Positions 51,155-58,855 of a stretch of 64,000 nucleotides of DNA are shown here, one piece after another. Each line of letters opens with the position of its first letter. Position 1 is the first letter of the stretch. Origin of the DNA: Paenibacillus senegalensis JC66 (GTDB lineage: Bacteria > Bacillota > Bacilli > Paenibacillales > NBRC-103111); assembly GCF_000285515.1 (NCBI RefSeq), contig NZ_HE610957.1, positions 161,238 through 225,237 on the forward strand, written 5' to 3'. Both the position numbers and the translations under genes were made by a program. The notes below the pieces were generated by a model. The model had not been told where the DNA came from and searched no databases. It worked only from the letters and a program-made list of their open reading frames with translations.

Positions 51155-52345
51155 TCACATGATGGATTGATATCTTGGCAGGCCATTCTTCATTTCCAGC
51201 TCTACCTCTCCTTGAATTAACGGAAGCGCATATTCTCGAAACTCGGCTTTAATTAAACTTCGCTCCGCGTCATACCATTCCAGAGGAAAGGGTCTTTCGT
51301 GTGAAGCAACATTGGCTAAAGGAACCTCCCCGAATGTGAAGCTTCCCTCTACCGGCGCGTTCAAGGAGATCATGCTGCCGGAAGATCCTTTTTTTAGCGA
51401 CCGGACAGCTGCTTTCCCAACCTGGAAAGCTTCCTTTACATCTATCCCGGAAGCCACATGCATCCCGGTTCGCTGCCATATCGCAGGAACAACAGACCGC
51501 GAGGCAAAAGGAGTCTCCTGCTCAATCATTGCCGCCAAATAGGAGCCCACACCTCCAACACCAGGACGCCCTACCCTGTCTATTTCGCCTGAATAACCGA
51601 CGATGTTTCCTTCATCATCCCTTATTCCTTCAGACACCACGGCAAGCGCATAGCCATAGGTTTCGTAAGACGTTTGAACATCTAGCAGAAAACGTTCTAG
51701 TGAAAAGGGAGATTCGGGAATATAGACGCGGTGGGGAACAGAATCCTCCTCCCCTCTAGCGAGAATGCTTGCAGCCGCCAACCAGCCTGTGTTTCTCCCC
51801 ATTGTCTCCAAAATGGTGATTTTGTTATTGCCCCACAGACTCTGGATATCCAGCCCACACTCCAGGGTGCAGGTAGCGATGAATTTGGCAGCACTGCCAT
51901 AGCCAGGCGTGTGATGGGTATGCATAATATCGTTGTCTATAGTTTTTGGGATACCGACCACACTTAGTGGGTATCCTGCCATGCCGGCAGTACGGTTCAA
52001 TTGATCCGCAACATACATGGAACCATTGCCACCTATATAAAAGAGAAACCGGATATCGTACGCTCTCATATGATTGATTATTGTCTGAAAATGCTCCTCG
52101 GTAAGTTTATGTCTCCAAGTTCCAAGGGCGGCCCCAGGCGTCTTTTTTAATCGACCAGCCTCTTGAGGGGACAAATCAGACAAATCGACATAATCTCCAT
52201 GCAGCAGTCCATACAGCCCTTGCTTCGCACCGTATAGTTTTCCAGAACTATTCATTGCCCGGATCTCTTCGATAATGCCGCATAACGTACTATTGATGAC
52301 GGAGGTAGGTCCGCCGGATTGTACTATAAGGTAATTACCTTTCAA
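51155..52345 (-). CDS. 6-phosphofructokinase family enzyme (long, PKTIDND type)
   Basis: A 396-residue phosphofructokinase. The key sites are IGGNGSMYVADQL in place of the usual GGDGS, PKTIDND (Lys after Pro, as in pyrophosphate-type enzymes), and MGRNTGWLAA. A Gly at the first position and a Lys at the second are a combination seen in the longer PFK clade, so ATP use is possible but not certain. The first Asp of GGDGS is Asn here. It starts with TTG at 52345 after AAAGGAG. It would add the C1 phosphate to a ketose 6-phosphate. Confidence 0.85.
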   Translation of the reverse strand: MKGNYLIVQSGGPTSVINSTLCGIIEEIRAMNSSGKLYGAKQGLYGLLHGDYVDLSDLSPQEAGRLKKTPGAALGTWRHKLTEEHFQTIINHMRAYDIRFLFYIGGNGSMYVADQLNRTAGMAGYPLSVVGIPKTIDNDIMHTHHTPGYGSAAKFIATCTLECGLDIQSLWGNNKITILETMGRNTGWLAAASILARGEEDSVPHRVYIPESPFSLERFLLDVQTSYETYGYALAVVSEGIRDDEGNIVGYSGEIDRVGRPGVGGVGSYLAAMIEQETPFASRSVVPAIWQRTGMHVASGIDVKEAFQVGKAAVRSLKKGSSGSMISLNAPVEGSFTFGEVPLANVASHERPFPLEWYDAERSLIKAEFREYALPLIQGEVELEMKNGLPRYQSIM

Positions 52346-52389
52346 TGTCCTAACTCCTTTCCCAGTTTTGCTGCAGGTACAGGGATTAA

Positions 52390-53640
52390 TTAAGCCGGAT
52401 CTCCCGACAGCAGCTGTTCCGAATAATCAAATAAATGTTCAATAACCATCGATGCAGCCCCAATAATATCTGCATTGTCTCCAAGCTCGGATGGAATAAT
52501 GGAAATTTTGTCATAGAAATAATCCAGCACCCGTTCCTTCACGTGCTGTTTGACAATTTCAAGTGTTTTAGGATAATAAGCAAACAATTTACCACCTAAA
52601 ATAATCGATTCCGGACTAAAATAATGAATCGTATTTGCAATGCCAACTGCAAGAATACGGGCTGAGTCTTTAATGACGTTAATAGCCAAATAATCGCCAT
52701 CCAATGCCGCATCCGTCACGCACTTAAGCGTCAGCTCATCTCCCAACTGCTCGTACTTCTCCTTGTACGGCGTTTCCACCCCACGCTGCAGCTCTTCCTT
52801 GATTTTGCGTACAATGGCCACACCCGAGGAATATGCCTCCAGACAACCTTGATTGCCGCAGCTGCATTGAGGACCGTCCATGTTAATGGTCAGATGCCCA
52901 ATCTCCCCAGCACCCTTATAAAACCCTCTGTAAATTCTGCGGTCGATAATAATACCGCCACCGATTCCGTAATTGACAATTAGGTTAACTACATTTTCTT
53001 TTCCCTTGGCGGCACCAAACCATAGCTCCCCAATTGCAGCAGCATTAGCATCTTTTTCAAGCAAAGTTAAGATGCCATATCTTTGAGCAACCATATCCCT
53101 AAGAGGAATGTTATTCCAATCCTTGAGCATAGGGGCGTTGAGGACAACCCCCTGATTGTGATCAACCGGTCCGGGAGAACAAATGCCAATTCCATAAATT
53201 TGATCCATAGATAGTCCGGAAACCTCGATAATCTCATCAATCACTTTGTAAACCTGATTTAAGATGGTGCTGCTGCCACTATCCGGGTCAATCTTAATGT
53301 CCCCCTTCGCCACCGGTTCTGCATCCAAATTAACAATCATTGCCTTCACATGATGAAGCTCTAGCTCAACAGCAATGACATATTTAAAATTCGGATTAAA
53401 TTTAAGCAGGACCGGTTTTCGTCCTCCAACGGAATGGCCATACCCGGATTCGGTAATAATACCTCTTTGGGACAGCTCCGTTATAATGTTGACTACTGCT
53501 GGAAATGTCAATTTCGTTACCTCTGCAATCTGCACCTTCGAGACAGGCCCCTGGTTTCGGATTAGATTAAGCACTTGGGAACGGTTTAACTGTTTCATCA
53601 AGTTGGAATTTGCCGGAAAAGTGGAAAGATCCAAAATCAA
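52390..53640 (-). CDS. ROK-family transcriptional repressor (NagC/XylR type)
   Basis: A 416-residue repressor. The winged helix is at the N-terminus (VSKVQIAEVTKLTFPAVVNI), followed by a ROK sugar-binding domain with CSCGNQGCLEAYSSG, an intact zinc motif. It starts with TTG at 53640, 5 bases after AAGGAG. Its own promoter carries the operator at 53657-53673, and it heads the catabolic operon on the minus strand. It most likely represses the whole cluster until the sugar or its phosphate binds. Confidence 0.88.
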   Translation of the reverse strand: MILDLSTFPANSNLMKQLNRSQVLNLIRNQGPVSKVQIAEVTKLTFPAVVNIITELSQRGIITESGYGHSVGGRKPVLLKFNPNFKYVIAVELELHHVKAMIVNLDAEPVAKGDIKIDPDSGSSTILNQVYKVIDEIIEVSGLSMDQIYGIGICSPGPVDHNQGVVLNAPMLKDWNNIPLRDMVAQRYGILTLLEKDANAAAIGELWFGAAKGKENVVNLIVNYGIGGGIIIDRRIYRGFYKGAGEIGHLTINMDGPQCSCGNQGCLEAYSSGVAIVRKIKEELQRGVETPYKEKYEQLGDELTLKCVTDAALDGDYLAINVIKDSARILAVGIANTIHYFSPESIILGGKLFAYYPKTLEIVKQHVKERVLDYFYDKISIIPSELGDNADIIGAASMVIEHLFDYSEQLLSGDPA

Positions 53641-53656
53641 CGCAACTCCTTAACTT

Positions 53657-53673
53657 ATTAAATTTAGTTTAAT
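53657..53673. promoter_or_regulatory. ROK repressor operator 1
   Basis: ATTAAATTTAGTTTAAT has perfect 6-base arms (ATTAAA and TTTAAT) with a 5-base centre. It overlaps the end of the -10 box of the repressor promoter. Confidence 0.75.
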
Positions 53674-53699
53674 TATACACTCCATATTTTTCTTGTCAA
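53672..53699 (-). promoter_or_regulatory. Promoter of the ROK repressor/catabolic operon
   Basis: TTGACA (53699-53694) and TATAAT (53677-53672) are perfect consensus hexamers with a 16-base spacer. The operator begins inside the -10 box. Confidence 0.85.
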
Positions 53700-53837
53700 T
53701 CCTATTCTATTTTCATGAAAGAGTGCAGTTTTCCTAATTCTTTGTAGCGATATAAGGAAATACATAGTAATTATGGATTTTTTATACTAATTAAATTATT
53801 AATTTTGGCAGTTATATTAGTGAAATTCAAAAAAATC

Positions 53838-53867
53838 TTGACATTCTTTGTTATATGCCACGATAAT
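53838..53867 (+). promoter_or_regulatory. Promoter of the ABC operon of the polyol regulon
   Basis: TTGACA (53838-53843) and GATAAT (53862-53867) are separated by 18 bases. Operator 2 follows 2 bases later. Confidence 0.75.
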
Positions 53868-53869
53868 AA

Positions 53870-53886
53870 AGTAAATTGAGTTTAAT
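53870..53886. promoter_or_regulatory. ROK repressor operator 2
   Basis: AGTAAATTGAGTTTAAT matches operator 1 except at three positions. One arm differs by one base. It is placed directly after the -10 box of the ABC operon promoter. Confidence 0.75.
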
Positions 53887-54021
53887 TACTAAGCGGGTCC
53901 CATACACCTGTTGAAAGAGGTGATATAAGTCTTTTAGGTAATCAGTTACTTAGATGTTTTCTGTTTAGTACGTGTAAGCGCAATCAAACTTAAGCTAATT
54001 ACTTTATGAGGTGGAGTCAAT

Positions 54022-55317
54022 ATGAAAAAAACAGGATTAGGCTTTGTTGCATCTATTATGTTGATCAGTACTGCATGTGGTTCGAGTCCCTCACAGGGTG
54101 GCCAGGAATCGGAAGGTTCGGACGTTGAGACTATTACTTTGCACGCAGCAGTCCAAAATCACTCTTCTGTTGAAGCCGTGCAAGCGCTTCTAAATGAATA
54201 TGAGGCTGATAATAACGTTAAAGTTGTGTTTGATGTTCTTCCCCAAGAGGAAATCTTCAGCAAAACGGAATTAGCATTAGCTTCCGCTTCCGATCAATAC
54301 GACATCATTATGACCGAGAACATGTTTATTCCGAAATATGCGAGAGCTGACTGGCTGCTCGACCTTAATGACTATATTGAATCTACCGGTTTGGATATGG
54401 AAGACTTCTCCCAAGGTTTTCTTGAAGCTTTAAGCAGTAATGGTTCGGTCTATGCTATTCCTTTTTATGGGGAATCATCGATGCTGATGTACAATAAAGA
54501 AATTTTTGAGGAAAATGGCATTACTTCCCCCCCACAAACAATTGATGAGCTGGTCTCTATCGCTGAACAGTTGACGAAAGACGGCAAGTACGGCATAGCT
54601 ATGAGAGGGCTGCGTGGACAAGGAATGAATGTCTACACCTGGGCTGGTTTTTTCAATGCCATGGGCGGTCAATGGTTCACTGAGGATGGTCAACCTAACG
54701 TTAACAGCCCTGAATCTATTCAATCTGTTGAAATCTATGCAGACCTGTTATCCAATTACGCCCCTCCTGGCGGTACTGAATTTAGTTGGGACCAAGTCCA
54801 GTTGAATGTGCAGCAAGGTAATGTGGCGATGGCCATTGATGCAACCAATTTTGCGTCAAGGATTGAAGATCCGGATAACTCTACAGTAGTAGGTAAAATT
54901 GGTTATGCCAGTGTACCAAGCGGCCCCGCCGGATCTTTCCCTAGCGTGTCGACTTGGGGTATGGCCATCCCGAAACATGCCAATCATCCGAAAGAAGCCT
55001 TTGATTTCATTTCTTGGGTAACAAGCAAAGAAATTCAATTAAAAACAGCTCTTGAAGGGAACCGTGCGGATGTTACCCGCAATTCCGTATTTGAAGATCC
55101 TCAATATATTGAAAGATATAATTATGATGATGGCAATTGGGTAGACGTCACGTCACGCGCTTTCAATGAGAGCTATGCCAACTATCGTCCGAGAATTGAA
55201 GAATGGAATCGCTTTGGAGATCTGCTGGGAATTGCCTTAAGTGAAGTAATGGCTGGCCGTTCTGCGGAAGAAGCTTTAAATAATGCACAGAAGGAAATAG
55301 AAGGATTTCTACAATAG
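54022..55317 (+). CDS. Extracellular solute-binding lipoprotein, CUT1 family (polyol regulon)
   Basis: A 431-residue lipoprotein with the lipobox ISTAC (Cys19). Family 1 features include SDQYDIIMTENMFIPKYA, SNGSVYAIPFYGESSMLMYN and AIPKHANHPKEAFDFISWV. The opening TITLHAAVQNHSSVEAVQAL is usual for sugar and polyol binders. GAGGTGGAG precedes the ATG. It is first in SBP-MalF-MalG, and as in the other importers no ATPase gene is present. Confidence 0.9.
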   Translation: MKKTGLGFVASIMLISTACGSSPSQGGQESEGSDVETITLHAAVQNHSSVEAVQALLNEYEADNNVKVVFDVLPQEEIFSKTELALASASDQYDIIMTENMFIPKYARADWLLDLNDYIESTGLDMEDFSQGFLEALSSNGSVYAIPFYGESSMLMYNKEIFEENGITSPPQTIDELVSIAEQLTKDGKYGIAMRGLRGQGMNVYTWAGFFNAMGGQWFTEDGQPNVNSPESIQSVEIYADLLSNYAPPGGTEFSWDQVQLNVQQGNVAMAIDATNFASRIEDPDNSTVVGKIGYASVPSGPAGSFPSVSTWGMAIPKHANHPKEAFDFISWVTSKEIQLKTALEGNRADVTRNSVFEDPQYIERYNYDDGNWVDVTSRAFNESYANYRPRIEEWNRFGDLLGIALSEVMAGRSAEEALNNAQKEIEGFLQ

Positions 55318-55379
55318 CTCAATTATTTCATTGAAGCCAACCTGAATTGTTGATGTCTTCGCTTAAGGAGGATCCCGTA

Positions 55380-56273
55380 TTGAATTTCAGAAAAAAAATG
55401 CTTCAAGTCCTAACCCTGGAATCCCCGGCACCGCATCGTATTTTGTTGGCTCCTATGGTGATTCTACTATTTACGATAACGATCATTCCGACTTTGTTCG
55501 CCGTCTATACGAGTCTGCACGATTACCGCTTAACGGAGATCGACAAGCCTTTTGTGGGACTGAAAAATTTTTCAGATGTTCTGACTGACGGCAGGTTCTG
55601 GAATTCTTTCTTAAATACTGGAACCTATATTATAGGGGCTTTGATTCCACAGTTGATCATCGGCTTGAGTCTCGCCCTGCTGATGAACAAAAATTTTAAG
55701 GGCAATAAAATAGGCAAGTCCTTATTCTTGCTGCCCACGATTACAACACCTGTCGTCATTGGCTTGATCTTTATTATGATGCTTGATCCACAGTTTGGAA
55801 TCATTAATTATTTGCTGACGTCACTGGGATTGCCCATGCAAACCTGGCTGTCCAACCATAATGCAGCCATTTGGGTACTAATCGGCATTGATATATGGGA
55901 ATGGAGTCCATTCGTCGCTCTTATTCTATTTGCAGGCCTTCAATCGCTTCCGCAAGAACCGTATGAAGCGGCAAGTGTTGATGGCGCAAGTCGATGGCAG
56001 TCGTTTTTCCACTTAACTCTGCCCTTTTTATCTCCTTATATTATTATCGCATGTATTTTCAGATTCATGGACACATTTAAGTGGTTTGATACGATTTATG
56101 TGATGACGAAAGGCGGTCCAGGAACTTCAACGGAGACGATGAATATGTATGCCTACATGACCGGCTTCCGTTTTCTCGATATGGGGCACGCTGCTGCAAT
56201 CAGTATCATTATGCTGATTATGATCATTGTCCTATCACAAATCATTGCCAAAAAATCCAACATCTTGAGGTGA
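55380..56273 (+). CDS. ABC importer permease, MalF/UgpA type (polyol regulon)
   Basis: A 297-residue permease with six predicted membrane segments and the EAA loop PYEAASVDGASRWQSFFHL. The TTG at 55380 is 8 bases after AAGGAGG (55365-55371). An ATG at 55347 lies before that site and is rejected. It forms one operon with the binding-protein and MalG-type genes. Confidence 0.9.
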   Translation: MNFRKKMLQVLTLESPAPHRILLAPMVILLFTITIIPTLFAVYTSLHDYRLTEIDKPFVGLKNFSDVLTDGRFWNSFLNTGTYIIGALIPQLIIGLSLALLMNKNFKGNKIGKSLFLLPTITTPVVIGLIFIMMLDPQFGIINYLLTSLGLPMQTWLSNHNAAIWVLIGIDIWEWSPFVALILFAGLQSLPQEPYEAASVDGASRWQSFFHLTLPFLSPYIIIACIFRFMDTFKWFDTIYVMTKGGPGTSTETMNMYAYMTGFRFLDMGHAAAISIIMLIMIIVLSQIIAKKSNILR

Positions 56274-56282
56274 GAACCGACA

Positions 56283-57104
56283 ATGAATAATAGAATACTG
56301 GAGCGCTCCGTGTTGCAAGTGATCTATTGGCTGATGGTTCTGGCCTTTGCCTTTCCGATTTTCTGGTTTATTCTAACGTCTTTTAAAACTAGAGTAGATG
56401 CCTTCAGCTTTCCGCCAAAGATACTATTCACACCAACTCTGGATAATTTCCAAAGTGTACTTGGCAATGCATCATTCATCCATAATTATATGAATAGTAT
56501 AATTATTGGAGTATCGACAACATTACTGAGCTTGCTGTTTGGACTCCCTGCAGCTTATGCTCTCGCCCGGTTTCATATGAAGAAGAAAGAAAATCTCGCA
56601 TTCTGGATTCTTTCTATTCGTATGGCGCCTCCAATTATGGTCATCCTACCCTTTTACTTGATCTTCCAGAGACTTGACCTGTTGGATACTTATATTGGGC
56701 TCATCTTGGTCTACCTAACCATCAGCTTGCCGTTTGTCGTCTGGATGATGAGGGGATATTTCGAGAGTATTCCCGTCGATTTGGATAATGCGGCCCGAAT
56801 TGACGGAGCGTCAAGACTAAAAGCTTTTTTGATGGTAGTCATTCCTTTGGCGTCACCTGGAATTGTTGCTTCTGCTATCTTTTCATTTATTACTGCCTGG
56901 AATGAGTTCATATTTGCACTGATCCTTACCGGGAATCAAACCAAAACTACCACGATAGCCGTCACCGGCTTTATTTCACTGGAAGGCATCCGTTGGGGGG
57001 AAGTCGCTGCTGCAGGTACTCTTGTTTGTCTCCCAGTAATCTTGTTTGGGCTGGTCATTCAAAAATATTTGGTTAGCGGCCTAACGATGGGTAGCGTAAA
57101 ATAG
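56283..57104 (+). CDS. ABC importer permease, MalG type (polyol regulon)
   Basis: A 273-residue permease with six predicted membrane segments and the EAA loop VDLDNAARIDGASRLKAFLMV. The LFGLPAAYALARFHMKKK stretch and the ending KYLVSGLTMGSVK are typical of MalG-like sugar and polyol permeases. GAGGTG precedes the ATG. Confidence 0.9.
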   Translation: MNNRILERSVLQVIYWLMVLAFAFPIFWFILTSFKTRVDAFSFPPKILFTPTLDNFQSVLGNASFIHNYMNSIIIGVSTTLLSLLFGLPAAYALARFHMKKKENLAFWILSIRMAPPIMVILPFYLIFQRLDLLDTYIGLILVYLTISLPFVVWMMRGYFESIPVDLDNAARIDGASRLKAFLMVVIPLASPGIVASAIFSFITAWNEFIFALILTGNQTKTTTIAVTGFISLEGIRWGEVAAAGTLVCLPVILFGLVIQKYLVSGLTMGSVK

Positions 57105-57118
57105 ATAGTACAGTATAA

Positions 57119-57135
57119 ATTAAACTCTATTTAAT
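57119..57135. promoter_or_regulatory. ROK repressor operator 3
   Basis: ATTAAACTCTATTTAAT has perfect 6-base arms and the same length as operators 1 and 2. On the opposite strand its centre (TAGAG) matches their TTTAG and TTGAG. It lies between the ABC operon and the second dehydrogenase gene, so that gene may have its own regulated promoter or an internal block. Confidence 0.7.
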
Positions 57136-57163
57136 AACTCTATCTGACTGGGAGGGTATTTCT

Positions 57164-58186
57164 ATGCTGCAAGCTAACCTATTTCGTGATTTCGAATTTG
57201 AACTGGAACAATTAGAGGAACCTCAACCGGACTCTGATGGTATTGTCATTAAAGTAGAAATAGCCGGAATATGTGGATCAGACCTGCACGCTTTCGAGGG
57301 CAAGCATCCGTTTGTTAAGCCTCCCATTGTCATGGGACATGAATTCTCCGGAATCATCCATCAAATCGGAAGAGAAGTAGCCGACTCATCTTTACAAGTG
57401 GGTCAAAGAGTCATTGTAGAGCCATCTATCACTTGCGGACAATGCTATAACTGTCGAACAGGACGTTACAATATTTGCGATCATCTAAAGGTCATTGGCT
57501 GTCAGATCAAAGGAGGCTACGCAACTTACGTAAAAGTTCCTGCCGCGAATGTAATTCCTCTTGACGATAGCCTCACTTATGAGGATGGAGCCATGATTGA
57601 GCCTTTAGCTGTTGCTGTGCATGCTGTTGAACTGGGTAAGGTTAAAGCCGGCGATCATATTGTGATTATCGGCGCTGGAACGATCGGATTACTTGTCGCC
57701 CAGGCAGCCAAGGCCAAAGGAGCAAAGGTGGCCATTAGCGACCTTCAAGACAGCCGACTTGCTATTGCACGACAGCTAGGTATCGATGTGCAAATCAATT
57801 CGGGCAAAGCTTCCATAATAGATGGGCTAAAAATGTTTGCCCCCGATGGCGCGGATATCATCTTTGAATGTGTCGGCAAAGCCTTTACCCTCCGCCAATC
57901 GGTGGAAATTGCCCGCAAAGGCAGCCGCATTGTCATAGTGGGTGTAGTCGAAGGCGATGTATCTCTGCCGGTTCATTACATCCAGGACCGGGAGCTTGAG
58001 CTTTTGGGAGATCTTATGTACACACGCAAAGATTTTCAGCAAGCTTTGGAGCTGGTGCAGAATAAGGAGGTCCTTCTCGACCCTTTGAAAACCAAAACAT
58101 ACATGCTGAAAGATATAAACGAAGCCTTCCGCTATGTGTTAGATAATCCTGCCGATACATTGAAAGTATTTCTGAAGATTAGTTAG
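57164..58186 (+). CDS. Zinc-dependent medium-chain dehydrogenase, second copy
   Basis: A 340-residue MDR enzyme with Cys37 (ICGSDLH), His59 and Glu60 (MGHEFSG), four structural Cys (CGQCYNCRTGRYNIC), and an NAD site IIGAGTIGLLVAQ. It is similar in plan to the dehydrogenase at 48142-49149 but clearly different in sequence, for example in the substrate loops. GGGAGGG stands 7 bases before the ATG. With two dehydrogenases in one regulon, either two related polyols are handled or a two-step interconversion occurs. Confidence 0.88.
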   Translation: MLQANLFRDFEFELEQLEEPQPDSDGIVIKVEIAGICGSDLHAFEGKHPFVKPPIVMGHEFSGIIHQIGREVADSSLQVGQRVIVEPSITCGQCYNCRTGRYNICDHLKVIGCQIKGGYATYVKVPAANVIPLDDSLTYEDGAMIEPLAVAVHAVELGKVKAGDHIVIIGAGTIGLLVAQAAKAKGAKVAISDLQDSRLAIARQLGIDVQINSGKASIIDGLKMFAPDGADIIFECVGKAFTLRQSVEIARKGSRIVIVGVVEGDVSLPVHYIQDRELELLGDLMYTRKDFQQALELVQNKEVLLDPLKTKTYMLKDINEAFRYVLDNPADTLKVFLKIS

Positions 58187-58204
58187 AGAACTCTATACCA
58201 ACGA

Positions 58205-58255
58205 TATGGCCTATGACTTGGACAGCTTACTCCATGTTATAGGCCATTCTTTTTA
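58205..58255 (+). terminator. Terminator of the polyol transport operon
   Basis: ATGGCCTATGAC (58205-58216) and GTTATAGGCCAT (58236-58247) form a long stem with one G-U pair. TCTTTTTAAT follows. Confidence 0.75.
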
Positions 58256-58421
58256 ATACCCTACATGTATTAATGACTAATTTTAAACATGCCTTGTCAT
58301 GAAGATTTCCGATGAAGTATACTCCATGTATGGTACATTCAGTTATAAAGAAGTTTAAATTATGATGAAAATCGAATGGATATCGTCTAACTCTAACTCA
58401 ATTTAAAGGAGTGTTAAAACA

Positions 58422-58802
58422 ATGATTAGTAAACTTGGACAAGTTATGTTGTATGTGAATGACCAAGATAAAGCACGGGCTTTTTGGACAGAGAAATTAG
58501 GATTTACCGTACTTTCCGAAGAGGATAACGGTCAAGGAATGAGATGGATTGAAGTTGCCCCTAACGGCGCAGCCACAAGTATCGTTCTCCAAAACAAGGA
58601 ACTCGTTGCTAAGATGGAACCTGATATGAATCTCGGCACTCCTTCTTTAATGTTTTTCACGGAAAATGTCGATCAATTACATGTCGACCTATCCAACAAA
58701 AATGTCAAAGTCGGAGAAGTCATAAGTATGCCTTCCGGGGAAAAAGTATTTAATTTTGCAGACGATGAAGAAAATTACTTTGCTGTAATGGAAAAAAATT
58801 AA
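58422..58802 (+). CDS. VOC-superfamily (glyoxalase/bleomycin-resistance-like) protein
   Basis: A 126-residue protein with the standard VOC pattern: GQVMLYVNDQDKARAFWTEKLG at the start, WIEVAPNGAATSIVLQNKE in the middle, and FNFADDEENYFAVMEKN with the late Glu. AAAGGAG precedes the ATG. It has its own terminator. Substrate unknown. Confidence 0.85.
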   Translation: MISKLGQVMLYVNDQDKARAFWTEKLGFTVLSEEDNGQGMRWIEVAPNGAATSIVLQNKELVAKMEPDMNLGTPSLMFFTENVDQLHVDLSNKNVKVGEVISMPSGEKVFNFADDEENYFAVMEKN

Positions 58803-58827
58803 ATGTGTAATGATTATAAGTGTACAA

Positions 58828-58855
58828 GCGGCCGACAGGAATCGGCCGCTTTTTA
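58828..58855. terminator. Terminator shared by the VOC gene and the orphan binding protein
   Basis: GCGGCCGA (58828-58835) and TCGGCCGC (58842-58849) form a perfect 8-bp stem followed by TTTTT. It lies between convergent genes, and its T tract overlaps the stop codon of the minus-strand gene. Confidence 0.85.

Larger units (their letters stand above)
53641..54021. other. Divergent promoter region of the polyol regulon
   Basis: About 380 bases between the repressor gene and the ABC operon. Both promoters have near-consensus elements, and the two operator copies lie right after their -10 boxes. The middle (53700-53835) is AT-rich with no other structure I can name. Confidence 0.6.
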
